From assembly GCA_000149265.1 (NCBI GenBank), contig CH003313.1, forward strand, positions 2,641,314 to 2,705,313: DNA of 64,000 nt. The letters run 5' to 3'. The position numbers and the translations under genes are program-made. Origin of the DNA: Ciona savignyi. Lineage: Eukaryota; Chordata; Ascidiacea; Phlebobranchia; Cionidae. Shown piece by piece: positions 11,498 through 22,434 of the stretch (its first letter is position 1; each line of letters starts with the position of its first letter). Under the pieces are notes generated by a model, which was given only the letters and a program-made list of their open reading frames with translations, was not told the origin of the DNA and ran no database searches.

Positions 11498-14400
11498 ATG
11501 TCAACAGCAGTATCTCCGCAACCGAAGCTTGCGTGTAAACTTGAATTTAAAAAAGCTGGATATGTAGAACATGGCCAAGCAGACCAGTGGTGTAATATAC
11601 GAGGGGTGGGCAAACATTAAAGGCCATACCACCGTAAGTATGACTAATTTATGTATAAACTAGTTAATGTTTATAACTAACAAATTACTTTTTCGGTAGT
11701 CGGATTTGTATGTGAAAAGTTACTTACAACTGAAGGGAAGAAGTTTGGAAATATTCCAGCACGAGCCGAAACGCCGAGCAGCTTTGACAGTCGTAAGTCT
11801 TTATATCATTTTTTACCGGACTCAGTTTCGAACCCATGATGGGCTCGTTGTTAAGACCGTTTTTTGTTCTATTTTATTCGGTATTGTCTTTTGAGCCATA
11901 ACCCAAAAAACCTCTTTTTTTCGTATAAAATACATATAAAAAAACGAACAAAATCGCAGTAAAAAAGTGTGTTCCCATCGGAGTTTTAAAGGAAACCCAT
12001 AAATATAACATACAATTATTTGTGGTGATTTTAAGCACATTTATTTTTGTATTTTATACTATCTTAAAAAAACAATAATAAATACAGTATGGTCAGTGAC
12101 TTGTTTTCCAAACACGGGTATTTTCTTTTCGCCCACGAGGTCTGTTTTCTAGCAATACGTCATCTGCGTTAATAACAATTTTCACCACGATTGGTGCAAT
12201 TTAAGTATGAAATTGTTTGGTGGTATAGTTACTTCGGAATCGAAGGGAACACATTTTGATTTTACTCCTTTTTGTTTCGTTTTTTTTGCGTGAAGCTGGT
12301 GATAGGCATGTCCGGTAGGCAGGTCATTAGGAGAAACGCGTTTTTGAATCAGGTTAAAACTTTCAGGAGTCCAAACTGAAAGGCCCATAGTTTGCCTCGA
12401 CTTTTAATTTTTCAAAAAAACCCAGGGGGAATTCCCGCTATGGAGGAAAATGTTAAAGTGTCTCATTTTCGGATTTATCGCCGATATCTCTTGATTAGAA
12501 AGTAATATTTGTTTCTAATGTCTACTGTATTAAGAAAATAACGACTTGAATCAGAAAAAATAGCTAGAATTTAAATTACCCAGTGCACCCTGGGAAATCC
12601 CCTAAAATAGAATAGACCTAACCAATGATAAATACAATATTATTGTCCGTGTAAATAAGGTGGAAACAAAAAACTAAGATAAAAAATATAAAAGTTAATT
12701 ACTATCAAAAAATATGTGTATGCCCCAAACCTATCTTTAACTTTTTTCTGCGACACAATCTTTTTCTGCGACATTTATTAAATTTCACTGAAACTCAGTC
12801 ACATTTTCACTTTATATCAGGCATGGGCAACATACGGCCTGCGGGCTGGGTCCGCCCATGAAGGGATTTTGACCGGCCCGCAGACTGTATCTAACCATAC
12901 CCTGTAATTAAGATACTGAATACTATTCATGTAGTAATCCGGCCCAACAAGAACTTCATTTTCCCACATCTCGCCCGCCGACTAGAGAAGTTGCCCACCC
13001 CTGCTTTAGATAATAAGAAAGAAAATATTGATATATCTTTTAGTGGTGTTAGCTAATATGGTTTGGATTTACAGTGGCAAATTCTAGGTATATTGTGTCA
13101 GGGAAATCTAGAGTAAACTATGTATATAAGCATGACCGTCGTTTTGCGAATGTTTGGCACCGGTTATTCTATGATGATGTTTCAAAACTGATATAGATTA
13201 TTTATTTTATATTGTAAGGAAAGTTTACATCTAACTAGAATGACACAACTAACTAGCTAGCGACCAGTTTCAAACCTGCAACCATTCGGATGAAAGGCAT
13301 GTCTACTGTGTCAAATAGCACTTTTATATATGACATCACATATAAATATGATGTCGCGTTGTTACTTACAGGCGGATGAAGTTGTGTCACTCCACGATGT
13401 GAGTTCTGTCACAACCGAGCTCTCAGCACGGGCGATTGGTAGTAATTGCAATGTGCCAACGATCTCCATTAAGTACAGGTACAACATTTTATTTAAATTC
13501 GACAAGGAAAACCACAATTTGTTGATAAATCTTACCAAAGGTCTATGCAAGAACAGTATTAGGGCGTTTAAAGAAAGGAAACCATCTGTAAACTTAAAAC
13601 AACCTTTTTTTATATTTTTAACAGGACTAGGTTTCGAAACCTTGTTGGTCACAAAGTTTGTTTTTTGTTTTTAATTCTGTACATGTATCGGTTTTGTTAA
13701 CCATTCGTTCAAGCGATTGTAGATTTTATTATTATTATACATGACACAGGACATCCAAAATATGCAGTGCTCTATAATGAAAATGCACCTATGTTACGGT
13801 TAATGTTTTTCTGTTGATAATAGAAAGAGAGTTAGACTTGCAAAACATATGTGAAGAACTGCTCTTCCACTACAGAAAGTTGTAGGAGATACCATTCATG
13901 TATGATTCACATGTTCTTTAAATTTAGTATTAACCCATTAATCCGGTTGGTACGAGCAATGTTTGTAAAGTGCCTTGACCAAGGACGCAACCGACTAGCT
14001 AGCGACCAATTTCGAACCTGCAACCCTTCGGCTGAAAGGCGATGCACTAAACCACTAGACTTATCTGTTAGACAAATTTGGTTTATAAATAAGTTTAAAT
14101 TGCAATAAAGAGCAAATTTATTACTTTCCTTTAAAATTGTATCCTTATTTAACAGGGCCATGCCTGGTGAAATCAGGTTGCGAGCCTCTTCGCAAGAAAA
14201 ACAAGATGAATGGCATCGATACTTGCTAGCTGCTGGGGTGGTAAGAAGAAGATTAGTTTATATTTGTATTATTTTTTGGCTCCAGGTGCTTATTAAAATA
14301 TAGCGGCAACTTTAACTCTTATTGGGAAAAAATGGATCGCCAACTCTTGCCGTAAGAAATTATTACAAGTTTGCTGCGCCTCTGTAAGTAAACCAGGCCA

Positions 14401-17400
14401 AAAATCTATCAAATTTCGAACGAGTAAGAATTAACTCGCGTGTGGAAGCTCACACAAGTAACGGAAGTAAACCTTTTACCGAAATAAAATAAACCATGTT
14501 AAAATAAACTGTATAATAATGTGTATAATAAAAAACGGTTGCAATGAGGATTTGTTTTTTTATTCTTCCTATACACCAGTTAAATACAAAACGGTCACAG
14601 CAAATGTTAATTAGTTTTTAATTTGCAAGAGCAAATTCTTACTCGCACAATGTGCGTTACAGGAATAAACATGTATTAGTCGCGTTACTCGCGCGCATTT
14701 TTGGCTCCAGAAAACACTGTAGTTGTGCGCACATAAAAGTGCATAAGGTTGTTAAACAGATCTTGTATAGATAACCCGCTGTTTGACATCTATAAACTCA
14801 TTCACTCTAATTAACAGACACGCCTTAAACCAGGGGTTGGCAACCTTTCACTAGTTGTTTGTCTATACCTAATTCTGTACGATCTCACCTGGCAAGTTTT
14901 CTTTACATTTTATGATGTTCAGGAAATTGATATTAGATTAAATTTTTATTAAGGAATAACAAAGGTAATCCATAAAAAAAACCGTAACAAAAACAACAAA
15001 CAAGCATTTCTAAGGATATTCATAAAATCATAAAGAACTCGGTAGGCCATGTAATTACAATTTCTAAAGGGGCTGCGGGTTAGATAATATTGTTTGATGG
15101 CTTGGATGACCGACTCCGACTTTAAATTACATTCATAAAAGGCATTGTGTTTGTTTGTGTGCTCAATTTCTTTAAAATATTTTATTCATTCCCAAATATC
15201 TGACCAGTTAGTCTGGTGGGTTAATGCGTCACTTTTCAGTTGAAGGGTTTAAGGTTTGAAACTGGTTACTAGCTAGTTGGTTGTGTCGTCGGGCAAGGCA
15301 CTTAACGGATAATGCCTTAAACCTACCAAATTAAAGAAACATCTGAATCAAACACAAAACACTGTGATAGCTTCGGTAACCCAATGGCGTACATGAGGTA
15401 ATCTGATAATAAACATGAATATCCACATATGCTGTCGCGCTAATCAATTCGACCACACATGCTGGTTTTTGTATCGGTTTTGATCCCAACATAACCCTTC
15501 CAGGGCAAACTACCAGAGAGCACAAGTTCCCTACTGCCGGGACAAGTGCGCCAACTAGAGGACATCATAGAAACTTATTTCGTTCCAGAGCAACCGCCTG
15601 TTCTACCGCGAGTAAGTTAGTAGATACATAGTTAAAAGCAGCAAACTCACATAAAAATATACTGCATAAGTTTTATGATTCAAATTACATTATATGCGTT
15701 TCATGATTCGCTTGATTACACTGCCCACACTGATTAAATTTCATAATTTAATCATTTTGTGTTAAATTTTGGCATGAGTATGATTTTACACTTATTATTT
15801 GGCCAGCACCAATTATTTTTCATCCAACAATCGTTAATACTTGGAATATTAGGACGACCAGTACCAGGATACGTATGTTCCGATGAAAGCAGCTAATCCA
15901 GCACCAGCACCAGTACCAGTACCAGTACCAGTAATGGATGCAATGCCAAGACCACTTAGAAAAGTTCAAACGAATACACATATACCACCAATTGGAATTC
16001 CAACACCACTAAGAGAAGAACCAACTATAAACCGAGTAATTCCATCATTACCAAGGGAGGTACTTAGACCGCCAATATTTCCAACTCCAAATCAAGAGCA
16101 ACACACAATACCGGTGCATATTTTTAGTTTTGTTTATTAAACCATTTAATGAGGCTAATTAATAACACAGTATAAATAATTGACAACGCTCTCTGTTAAA
16201 TATTTGTTGAATACATGTTGTACATATTTAGTTTTTTTGTTTTCACAATTTTTTGTTTTCCCGATGAAAACTCGAGCAAGGCCTTTGATAATAGTTTGGA
16301 AAATGAGAAAAAACGGCAAAACAACAGTCCTGTAAACACGTCTTAAAAACTAATCAATACATCATAGTTAAGGTTGACTTTGCAAACAGTCAACTTTCGT
16401 TTTAAATAATTGCAACTCCACTTTAGAAAAGACTAGCATACGATGATACATCATACAAAATTTCTCAAATTTAATCAACGGAATTTTCACGAAATTACAA
16501 CAACGATTTTAAATAAAACATAATTTATGTGATTAAACTGCAATTACAGTGATAACATGGTGTTGCAATCTCAATCTTAATTAGTTGAAGGTACCTGTAA
16601 AAAGACTTGATGTTTAAGTTTAACATATCATTTGCAATCATTTCATAATATATCAATAAGTTTGATTTATTGTTTCAAAACAATTGCACCATAATTATAT
16701 TTATTAGTTTAATATTTACTTTTTCTTTCCAGCAATCGCCCACCTCCCCAACTGGAGTAAGGTAAACATTTTGATAGTTTGTTTGTATTTCTGATAGGAT
16801 ATTCACGCGTATTCCCATGAGTGGGAAACCAATTGGGTTAACACACGGCCAATCGTCAGATTATCTTACTCCCACCATCTAATTACCGGAGCTATTGCAG
16901 TGTGTTATGATTTCTTTAATTTAAACCATTAAGTGTATTGACTAAATACACAAACGATTAGCTAGTTGCTAGTTAACCAGTTTCGAAACTGCAACCCTTC
17001 AGCTGAAAGACGACGCACCGACGCACTAAACCGCCAAGCTAACCGATGTTTGCTGATAAAGTTAATGGCGACCACCACAAGTTTCTTTTAAAAAATGCAA
17101 AACCGTGAATGCCCGAAGGTAATTGATGATTGGTCGTTCATCAACCCCTTTGGTGTTCCCATTTACGAGGATATACAAAAATACCCTACTTTATGTAATA
17201 AACATTTCTAACCTTCTTATAGTTGGTTTGTGTCGAAACCTCTTGGGAGGTTCGAAACTGAAAAAATCCTTGAACTAAATGAAGAGTTTGGTAACATGCT
17301 AGTGCGAAAAAGAGTAAATGCTGAAGATGAATGGAGTCATGCAGTCTCGATTAAACCCCCCATGGATAGGTAAGCTTAATTATTGTCAAGACAATATTAT

Positions 17401-20400
17401 AACTCCACTAGTTGGCACCATTTTAACACAGATTCGCATCATTGCGTCACTTGTTTAACCAAGTACGACCATGTGGTTGTATGCTTAACACGGCCGATAC
17501 ATTATACCAAAATATATACAAAAAAAGAGTCTTGTCGAGCTCATTGTGGGTTCGAAAATGAGCCTGATAAAAAATGATCCTGTGGCGAAATGGTTAATGC
17601 GAATAATACATATACCAACTCCTATTCACAAATGGTAACGAGCCCATTATGGTTTCAAAACTTGGCTCGGAAAAATACGTTATTAAACTAATACACCACT
17701 GCAGCAGTGACTTACTTACACATATCTTCCAATGCAGCAGTATATGTAAAAAATTCTAATACACCATTACTTAACCTATACATATACAATAATGTTTATA
17801 CATTATATAGAATATAATCTTTCTTCATCCAATAACGAATTTGTTTTAATGGTGTTATGTAAAGATAATATTACTAGTCATTTTTAAACCATTATGCAGA
17901 ATGTTTTCCATTTTGCTAAACTTTCTTTCGTAAAGGATAGGATAGTATACGACCGGTTTCATACCTATAACTCTTCGGCTAAAAGGCGACACACTAAACC
18001 ACCAAGCTAAGCGGTTTGTAAAACGTTGCATAAATGAACATCATTTTCACAGTTTTTTAAAGGAAAAGTTCATACATTTCAAAGTTCGTATTGAGGGAAC
18101 TCCAGGCGGTGACAGATACTTCATCAACCTTTGTGGCAAGCGACATAGTGAAATTACCTCGTGGGAAGGGGTAGTTGCTTATTTCCACTCCGAATCGGTT
18201 GGAAAATACATTCCCTTGAAAAAACTGCTTCATCTTCCGCAACATAATTACGAGGATGCTATAACACGAAGAGGTAAATTGAAGTGACCGGGAAATTAAA
18301 ATATGGCTATATTATCACATAATGTATTAGGGACCGGCAACCTTTTGAATGCAGTGTTTAAGTTTATGAATAATACTATAATGAAAACAACTGTGGTGAT
18401 CCTATTATTTAGTCCCCTCTATTTATTACGTCACGAAATCAGTCATGCGTGTTATTCTTTGCAATGACTTTGATTATTTATTTCATTTCAAGTTGACGAT
18501 TATGCAGTGAGGTTGTGTTTTATTAAGCTTATTAGTATTACCGTTGGTAACGTGTTATTAATTCGCATGTTTTTATATTCTATTTGAATAAGATTTAAGG
18601 AGTTGTAAGAACTGGTTATATGTAAGGCTGCAAGAGATTAAGATCAGCTCGCCAGTTCGCGACCCCTTCACAACTTTGCATGCCAACCATTGTTATGTAC
18701 TGTCTGCATAGTCAAGTACCTAATTTTAACATAAGTAATTAAGACTGTTTTTCCATGCTTTAGGAATTTTAAAACTGGATTTTGTGCAGCGTAGACAGTT
18801 TTAGCTTGCACATGTTTACACTATAGATTTTTGCATGTGCGTCAAATCATGTGGTGTGTCATAAAAAATTCTTGTGTGCCACTTTTGGCACGTTTGTCGA
18901 CTCTTGCAATATATTTACATACATATCGGCTATATCATTATTTTCTTAACATTTTTAAGCTAATTGCAGCTAAATCTGTCATAATAGGCCCCCCTGAGTG
19001 TAATGGAGAAGTGTAAATAAAACAGGAAAGAAATATTGACAGTAAATAACACATTAAAGTAGACATGGGCAAATCCGGACCGGAGGGTCGTTTGTTCTTT
19101 TATGTTGGCCCGCCGGATGTTATCGACATGTTGCAAGATTAAATAACGGTGTTACATCTAAATTATGATGTCATAGCTAAACTTGTGCGTTCTCCTTGCG
19201 TTTTCCCATTCACAAGGTTTTCCCATTCACAAACATAAATATCCTATCCTGCGTCCTGCCTAATATATAACGAATATTTCAATCCCTCACAGGTGGATAC
19301 AAAAGAACTTATTCGGAAAGCACTCCACGTTAGTATTGCCCTTTAGATAATATCCTATTTATATGGGTATTGTGCATCATTTCCTATTGGGGAAAACTAA
19401 AAGGAGGGAAAGCGGGAAGGAGAGAAACTGCGCATTAAAATGAAGATTAAGACATTAGAGTTAGTTTTAAACTTGAGGTTTGCGTTGGGGTTAGTTCTGG
19501 GGTTTAGATAAGTGTTTAGAACAGGGTTAGAATTTGTTTGTTTTTGTAAGCAGTTTTCTCCTTCCCTCATTTTATTGATGCCCTTTCATATTTGATACCA
19601 ATGGTTTTTGATTGAACATCTTTCCCAAAACAAAATCATACTCCATTGTCTTAGTCATGCATGAACAACACTTTATTCTTTTTCCCTCCCATGCTTTAGC
19701 ATTGTACCGGTTATCCAATATGCAGTTTTAGTGATTTATTTTTTGATGTATAAATATTTTAAAAAGTTTTTTTCAATTAGCTGGGGTTAGTTTAGTGTTT
19801 TGTATATGTTTACACAGTCCTTTAACTTAGTAGAGTCCATCAATCCGCTGGGTATCAGCAGGAAATATTTGTTCAGATACATTTTCCCTTCGTTTTCAGA
19901 GCAATATGCAACAAGACCTCCTGTATTGACAAGAGGAACGACGCAGTTGGTTCTACCAAGTAGGTTTCATTTATTTTTTCATATTCTGGATCATTTAACC
20001 AACCTTTTTACCGATTTTGACCGGTGAAGATTTGATAATTTTACTGCAGACCAGTAAGGTCCCACTTAACAGACATTGCATGAACCCAACGAATTAATGT
20101 GTTTTACTAAAATAATAAAACGTGTGAATCATACACAACACACTGCAATAGCTCCAGTCAAGTATGGTCCAAAAGATTAGTCTGGTGGTTTAGTGCGTCG
20201 CCTTTCAGCCGAAGGGTTGCTGGTTCGAAACTGGCCACTTGCTACTTGGTTGTATACTTGGGCAAGCACTTAATGGAACATTGTCTGAACCCAGCAGATT
20301 AATGGGTTCTACTAAATTAAAGAAACGTGTGAATCATACACAAACGAGTGAATCTTCTAGTAATTGCAAAACAATTAAGTGCAAGAAAAAAGTATGCAAC

Positions 20401-20786
20401 ACAAAAAATAAACAGAAAAATTGAAGTTAAATATGCGGCTGATGCGGCTCGGTACCGAATTATCCGCGGACCAGGGATTGGAGACCACTGGTTTAACCAA
20501 CATGACGACCACGCCACCATATATGTGCTTACAGGAGGCCCTTTTACTTGGTTGTTAAAAATGCAAAAGTTCCGGGTACTCAGCTAGGGAAGGAGGGAAA
20601 CTGCACACTAAAATAAAGATTAGGGGACACATTAGCAGTTTCCTTTCTTCCCTCCTTTTAGTGTTGCCCTACCCATGGGGTATTTCTTAAAGTAGCAGTT
20701 TGTCGACATAATGCTTCATTTGACTGTACTTACATGTTTTACCAGATTACGAAAACTCACTACCGAATTACGAAAACATGGGTTGA
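11498..20786 (+). CDS. STAP1/BRDG1-like adaptor: PH, proline-rich, SH2, tandem YEN tail
   Basis: Cytoplasmic adaptor expected to link tyrosine kinases to downstream partners. Coding exons: 11498-11563 (or to 11605), 11700-11792, 13372-13478, 14156-14240, 15504-15611, 15853-16113, 16733-16761, 17223-17369, 18053-18273, 19293-19328, 19900-19959, 20746-20786. Phase is kept at every junction, giving about 417 aa. Residues ~8-120 form a PH domain (YLQLKGRSLEIFQ strand; C-terminal helix DEWHRYL). Its end is followed by SLLPGQV, as I recall from vertebrate STAP1. Residues ~155-245 are proline-rich. Residues ~250-355 form an SH2 domain with WFV start, NMLVRKR in the FLVR position and HFKVRIEG. The tail ends with two YEN motifs. 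Vertebrate STAPs have no long linker between PH and SH2. 3BP2 has this domain order, but its SH2 sequence fits less well. Confidence 0.85.
11806..11882 (-). repeat. SINE-B fragment (tRNA-like head plus A-tract)
   Basis: On the minus strand it gives the B-box-like end of the unit, gggttcgaaactgag, followed by an A-rich tail. It lies in intron 2 of the STAP-like gene. Confidence 0.55.
12831..13006. mobile_element. hAT-like miniature element (gggcaac ends)
   Basis: Left end gcatgggcaacatacggcc and right end gttgcccacccctgc are inverted. The core includes gcccgcagactgtatctaaccat, shared almost exactly with 21473-21592. Intronic. Confidence 0.6.
13606..13732 (-). repeat. SINE-B copy
   Basis: On the minus strand it is a diverged tRNA-like head with A-box (gaatggttaac) and B-box (gtttcgaaacc) remnants, flanked by an A-tract. 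Intron 3 of the STAP-like gene. Confidence 0.5.
13895..14075 (-). repeat. SINE-A copy, tail-truncated
   Basis: Contains the tRNA-like head (ccactagacttatctg through cgaacctgcaacccttcggctg), the ttgaccaaggacgcaac core and part of the body. It ends about 80 bases before a coding exon. Confidence 0.75.
15204..15405 (+). repeat. SINE-A copy
   Basis: Head gttagtctggtgggttaatgcgtc, core cgggcaaggcacttaacgg, and body to ggtaatctgat. Intron 4 of the STAP-like gene. Confidence 0.75.
16138..16330 (+). repeat. Dispersed repeat shared with 55415-55655
   Basis: Shares ordered blocks with the second copy: accatttaatgaggcta, ctctctgtt, tggaaaa and gaaaaaaacggca. I do not recognise the family, and no inverted or tRNA-like ends were seen. 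Confidence 0.5.
16793..17045 (-). repeat. SINE-A copy
   Basis: Full layout on the minus strand: tail (ggatattcacg), body with cggagctattgcagtgtgtt, and head ending tttcgaaactgcaaccc. Lies between coding exons 7 and 8 of the STAP-like gene. Confidence 0.75.
17465..17680 (+). repeat. Two adjacent SINE-B copies
   Basis: Two tRNA-like units in tandem (17465-17575 and 17577-17680). Each has an atggttaa-type A-box, gggttcgaaaatg or ggtttcaaaact B-box, then gagcctgataaaa or ggctcggaaaaa. The second copy has lost bases around its A-box. Confidence 0.55.
18577..18592 (+). other. 16-base match to Ciona spliced leader, no donor site
   Basis: attctatttgaataag is identical to the Ciona trans-splicing leader as I recall it from the published SL RNA. 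It is followed by attt rather than a GT donor, so it is not a functional SL RNA gene. It lies in intron 9 of the STAP-like gene, inside AT-rich repeat-like DNA that starts with agggaccggcaacctttt at 18330. Confidence 0.4.
19380..19592. mobile_element. Palindromic MITE, ggagggaaactgc family
   Basis: Left end ggggaaaactaaaaggaggg and right end ccctcattttattgatgccc are imperfect inverted repeats around a gggttag-rich centre. Intron 10 of the STAP-like gene. Confidence 0.65.
20022..20510 (+). mobile_element. hAT-like element interrupted by SINE-A insertions
   Basis: The left part (20022-20068, gaccggtgaagatttgataattttac) and right part (20345-20510, cttctagtaattgcaaaacaatt through ggagaccactgg) match the same element seen intact at 62232-62560. 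SINE-A sequence lies between them. The SINE insertions are therefore younger than the DNA element. Confidence 0.65.
20070..20345 (+). repeat. Two SINE-A copies in the same orientation
   Basis: A body fragment (20070-20165) is followed by a second copy with a tRNA head (20176-20345: attagtctggtggtttagtg, ggttcgaaactgg, cttgggcaagcactt). Confidence 0.75.
20584..20672. mobile_element. Short palindromic MITE, internally deleted
   Basis: Only 89 bases: gggaaggagggaaactgcac at the left and gcagtttcctttcttccctc at the right form a near-complete hairpin. The centre found in longer copies is missing. Confidence 0.65.
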
Positions 20787-21189
20787 CCCGATTCAAGACA
20801 TTTCTTCCACTGTGACCAGTGCAGCCACGACTCTAAGTTTGCCTAACTTTGAACAAGCTTGGCCATGGCACTATGTCATTAGCAATTTCAAAGAAATTTG
20901 ACAAATGACCCAACTATTTCTTGTATTTTCACGCGAATGCCTGCCAACCTTAATCAACGTTTCTCGCAGCATATTTGACAAAAAAAAACTTTTAAAAACG
21001 CAATCAGAACTTAAATTACATTTTTATACATAATTATTTCTTATCGTGTTTAATTTACGTTTTCTCTTTTACATCATCTCGCAATTAAATACAGTCCAAT
21101 AATCGTCCTTACGTTTTAATTGATGTGTTGAGGCTTATGGTTTTCCTCGTACAATCTTAAGTACATCGCAGACCTGTTGCTTTTCTTCA

Positions 21190-21412
21190 AGATAGGATGG
21201 GATATTCTCCGTGAATGGGAAAAACCTAGGGGGTTAACACACAGTCAGATTACCTCGCCCCGCCGTTATGTTACTGGAGCTATTGCAATGTGTTGTGTAT
21301 GATTAACAGGTTCATTCAATTTGGTAGAACCCATTATTCCAGTACGTTTAGGCAATATTCGTTAAGTACCTTGCCCAAGTACACAACCGACTCGCTAGCG
21401 ACCAGTCACTCA
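21190..21412 (-). repeat. SINE-A copy
   Basis: Minus-strand layout: tail aggatgggatattctcc, body ggagctattgcaatgtgttgtg, core cttgcccaagtacacaac and truncated head. Confidence 0.75.
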
Positions 21413-21472
21413 AATACCATGACAATGAAACCACTCGTCACATCCGGCCGCGCATAGAGGCCTTTTAAGTCA

Positions 21473-21592
21473 GGCATGGGCAACATGCGGGCACGGGCCG
21501 GCCCGTGAAGTGATTTTGACCTGCCCACAGACTGTATCTAACCATACCCTGTAATTGAGATATTGAATACTGTTCATGTAATAATCCGGAGG
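21473..21592. mobile_element. hAT-like miniature element, right end missing
   Basis: Begins gtcaggcatgggcaacatgc and runs through gcccacagactgtatctaacc, as in 12831-13006, then breaks off after taataatccgg. Confidence 0.55.
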
Positions 21593-22085
21593 TGATCTCA
21601 CGATTGCCCGTGTGTTACTGCCCCTTAGTTTCACCATTTACAGGATTAACATGAATATCCTAACTATCCAACAAAAGTTGCATAAGAGAAATCAAGAATA
21701 GTCAATATACATTTTACTCTGCCGTTAGGGGGGAACAGAGAGCAGTAAAAAAGCTGACATAGTGGCATTTTCTCCCGACCACTAACATACTCAAAGTCTC
21801 GCAGTATTCTAATATTTCCGAGGTCCGATAGGGTTAGGATATCAAAGTTTATCTTTGGAATGAAAAAAAAAACATTGAAATTCACTTGTGCAACACTATG
21901 TCACGTGTCCACGGTCGAGCTACCAGGGCTACTGTAGTGTTAAGTTGTCCATTGTTTACAAGATAGATTCATGCAATTTTTTGTTTAAAACTTAACCGGC
22001 TTTTTGTTTAAAACTTAACCGGCATTTTTGTTTTAACTTTTTAATTGCAATTTATTTACTAACTGTATTCCGTCAGTGCGATAGG

Positions 22086-22434
22086 TCAGCGGTCCCCACC
22101 CGGCCCGCGGATCAGTTGGTACCGGGTCGGACCAGCTGCATATTTAACTTATATTTTTCATTTAATTTTTTTAATACATAGTTTTTGCTTGCACCTAATT
22201 GTATTGCAAATTACTAAAAGTTATTTTTTTAAATATGTTGAAAGCCTACTTGTGACGTTACAAAGTCGTCGCTTGTTGCCAGTTTTTCTAGTAGGCTTTG
22301 TGCAATACATCATGATCACACCTTGTGCAGTCATTTAAACTTATAATTAACATTGCCTTACCGGGCCACAGCAAAATTATCAAATTTTCACCAGTCCGAA
22401 GCGGTAAAAAGGTTAGGGACCATTGTCCTAGGCA
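22086..22434. mobile_element. hAT-like miniature element (ggtccc ends)
   Basis: Left end cagcggtccccacccggccc and right end ggttagggaccattg are inverted. The interior shares caagtaggctt and ttactaaaagtt-type segments with 62232-62560, read in the opposite orientation. Confidence 0.6.

Noticed and set aside
18577..18640. Functional spliced-leader RNA gene
   Set aside because: The leader match is not followed by a GT donor.
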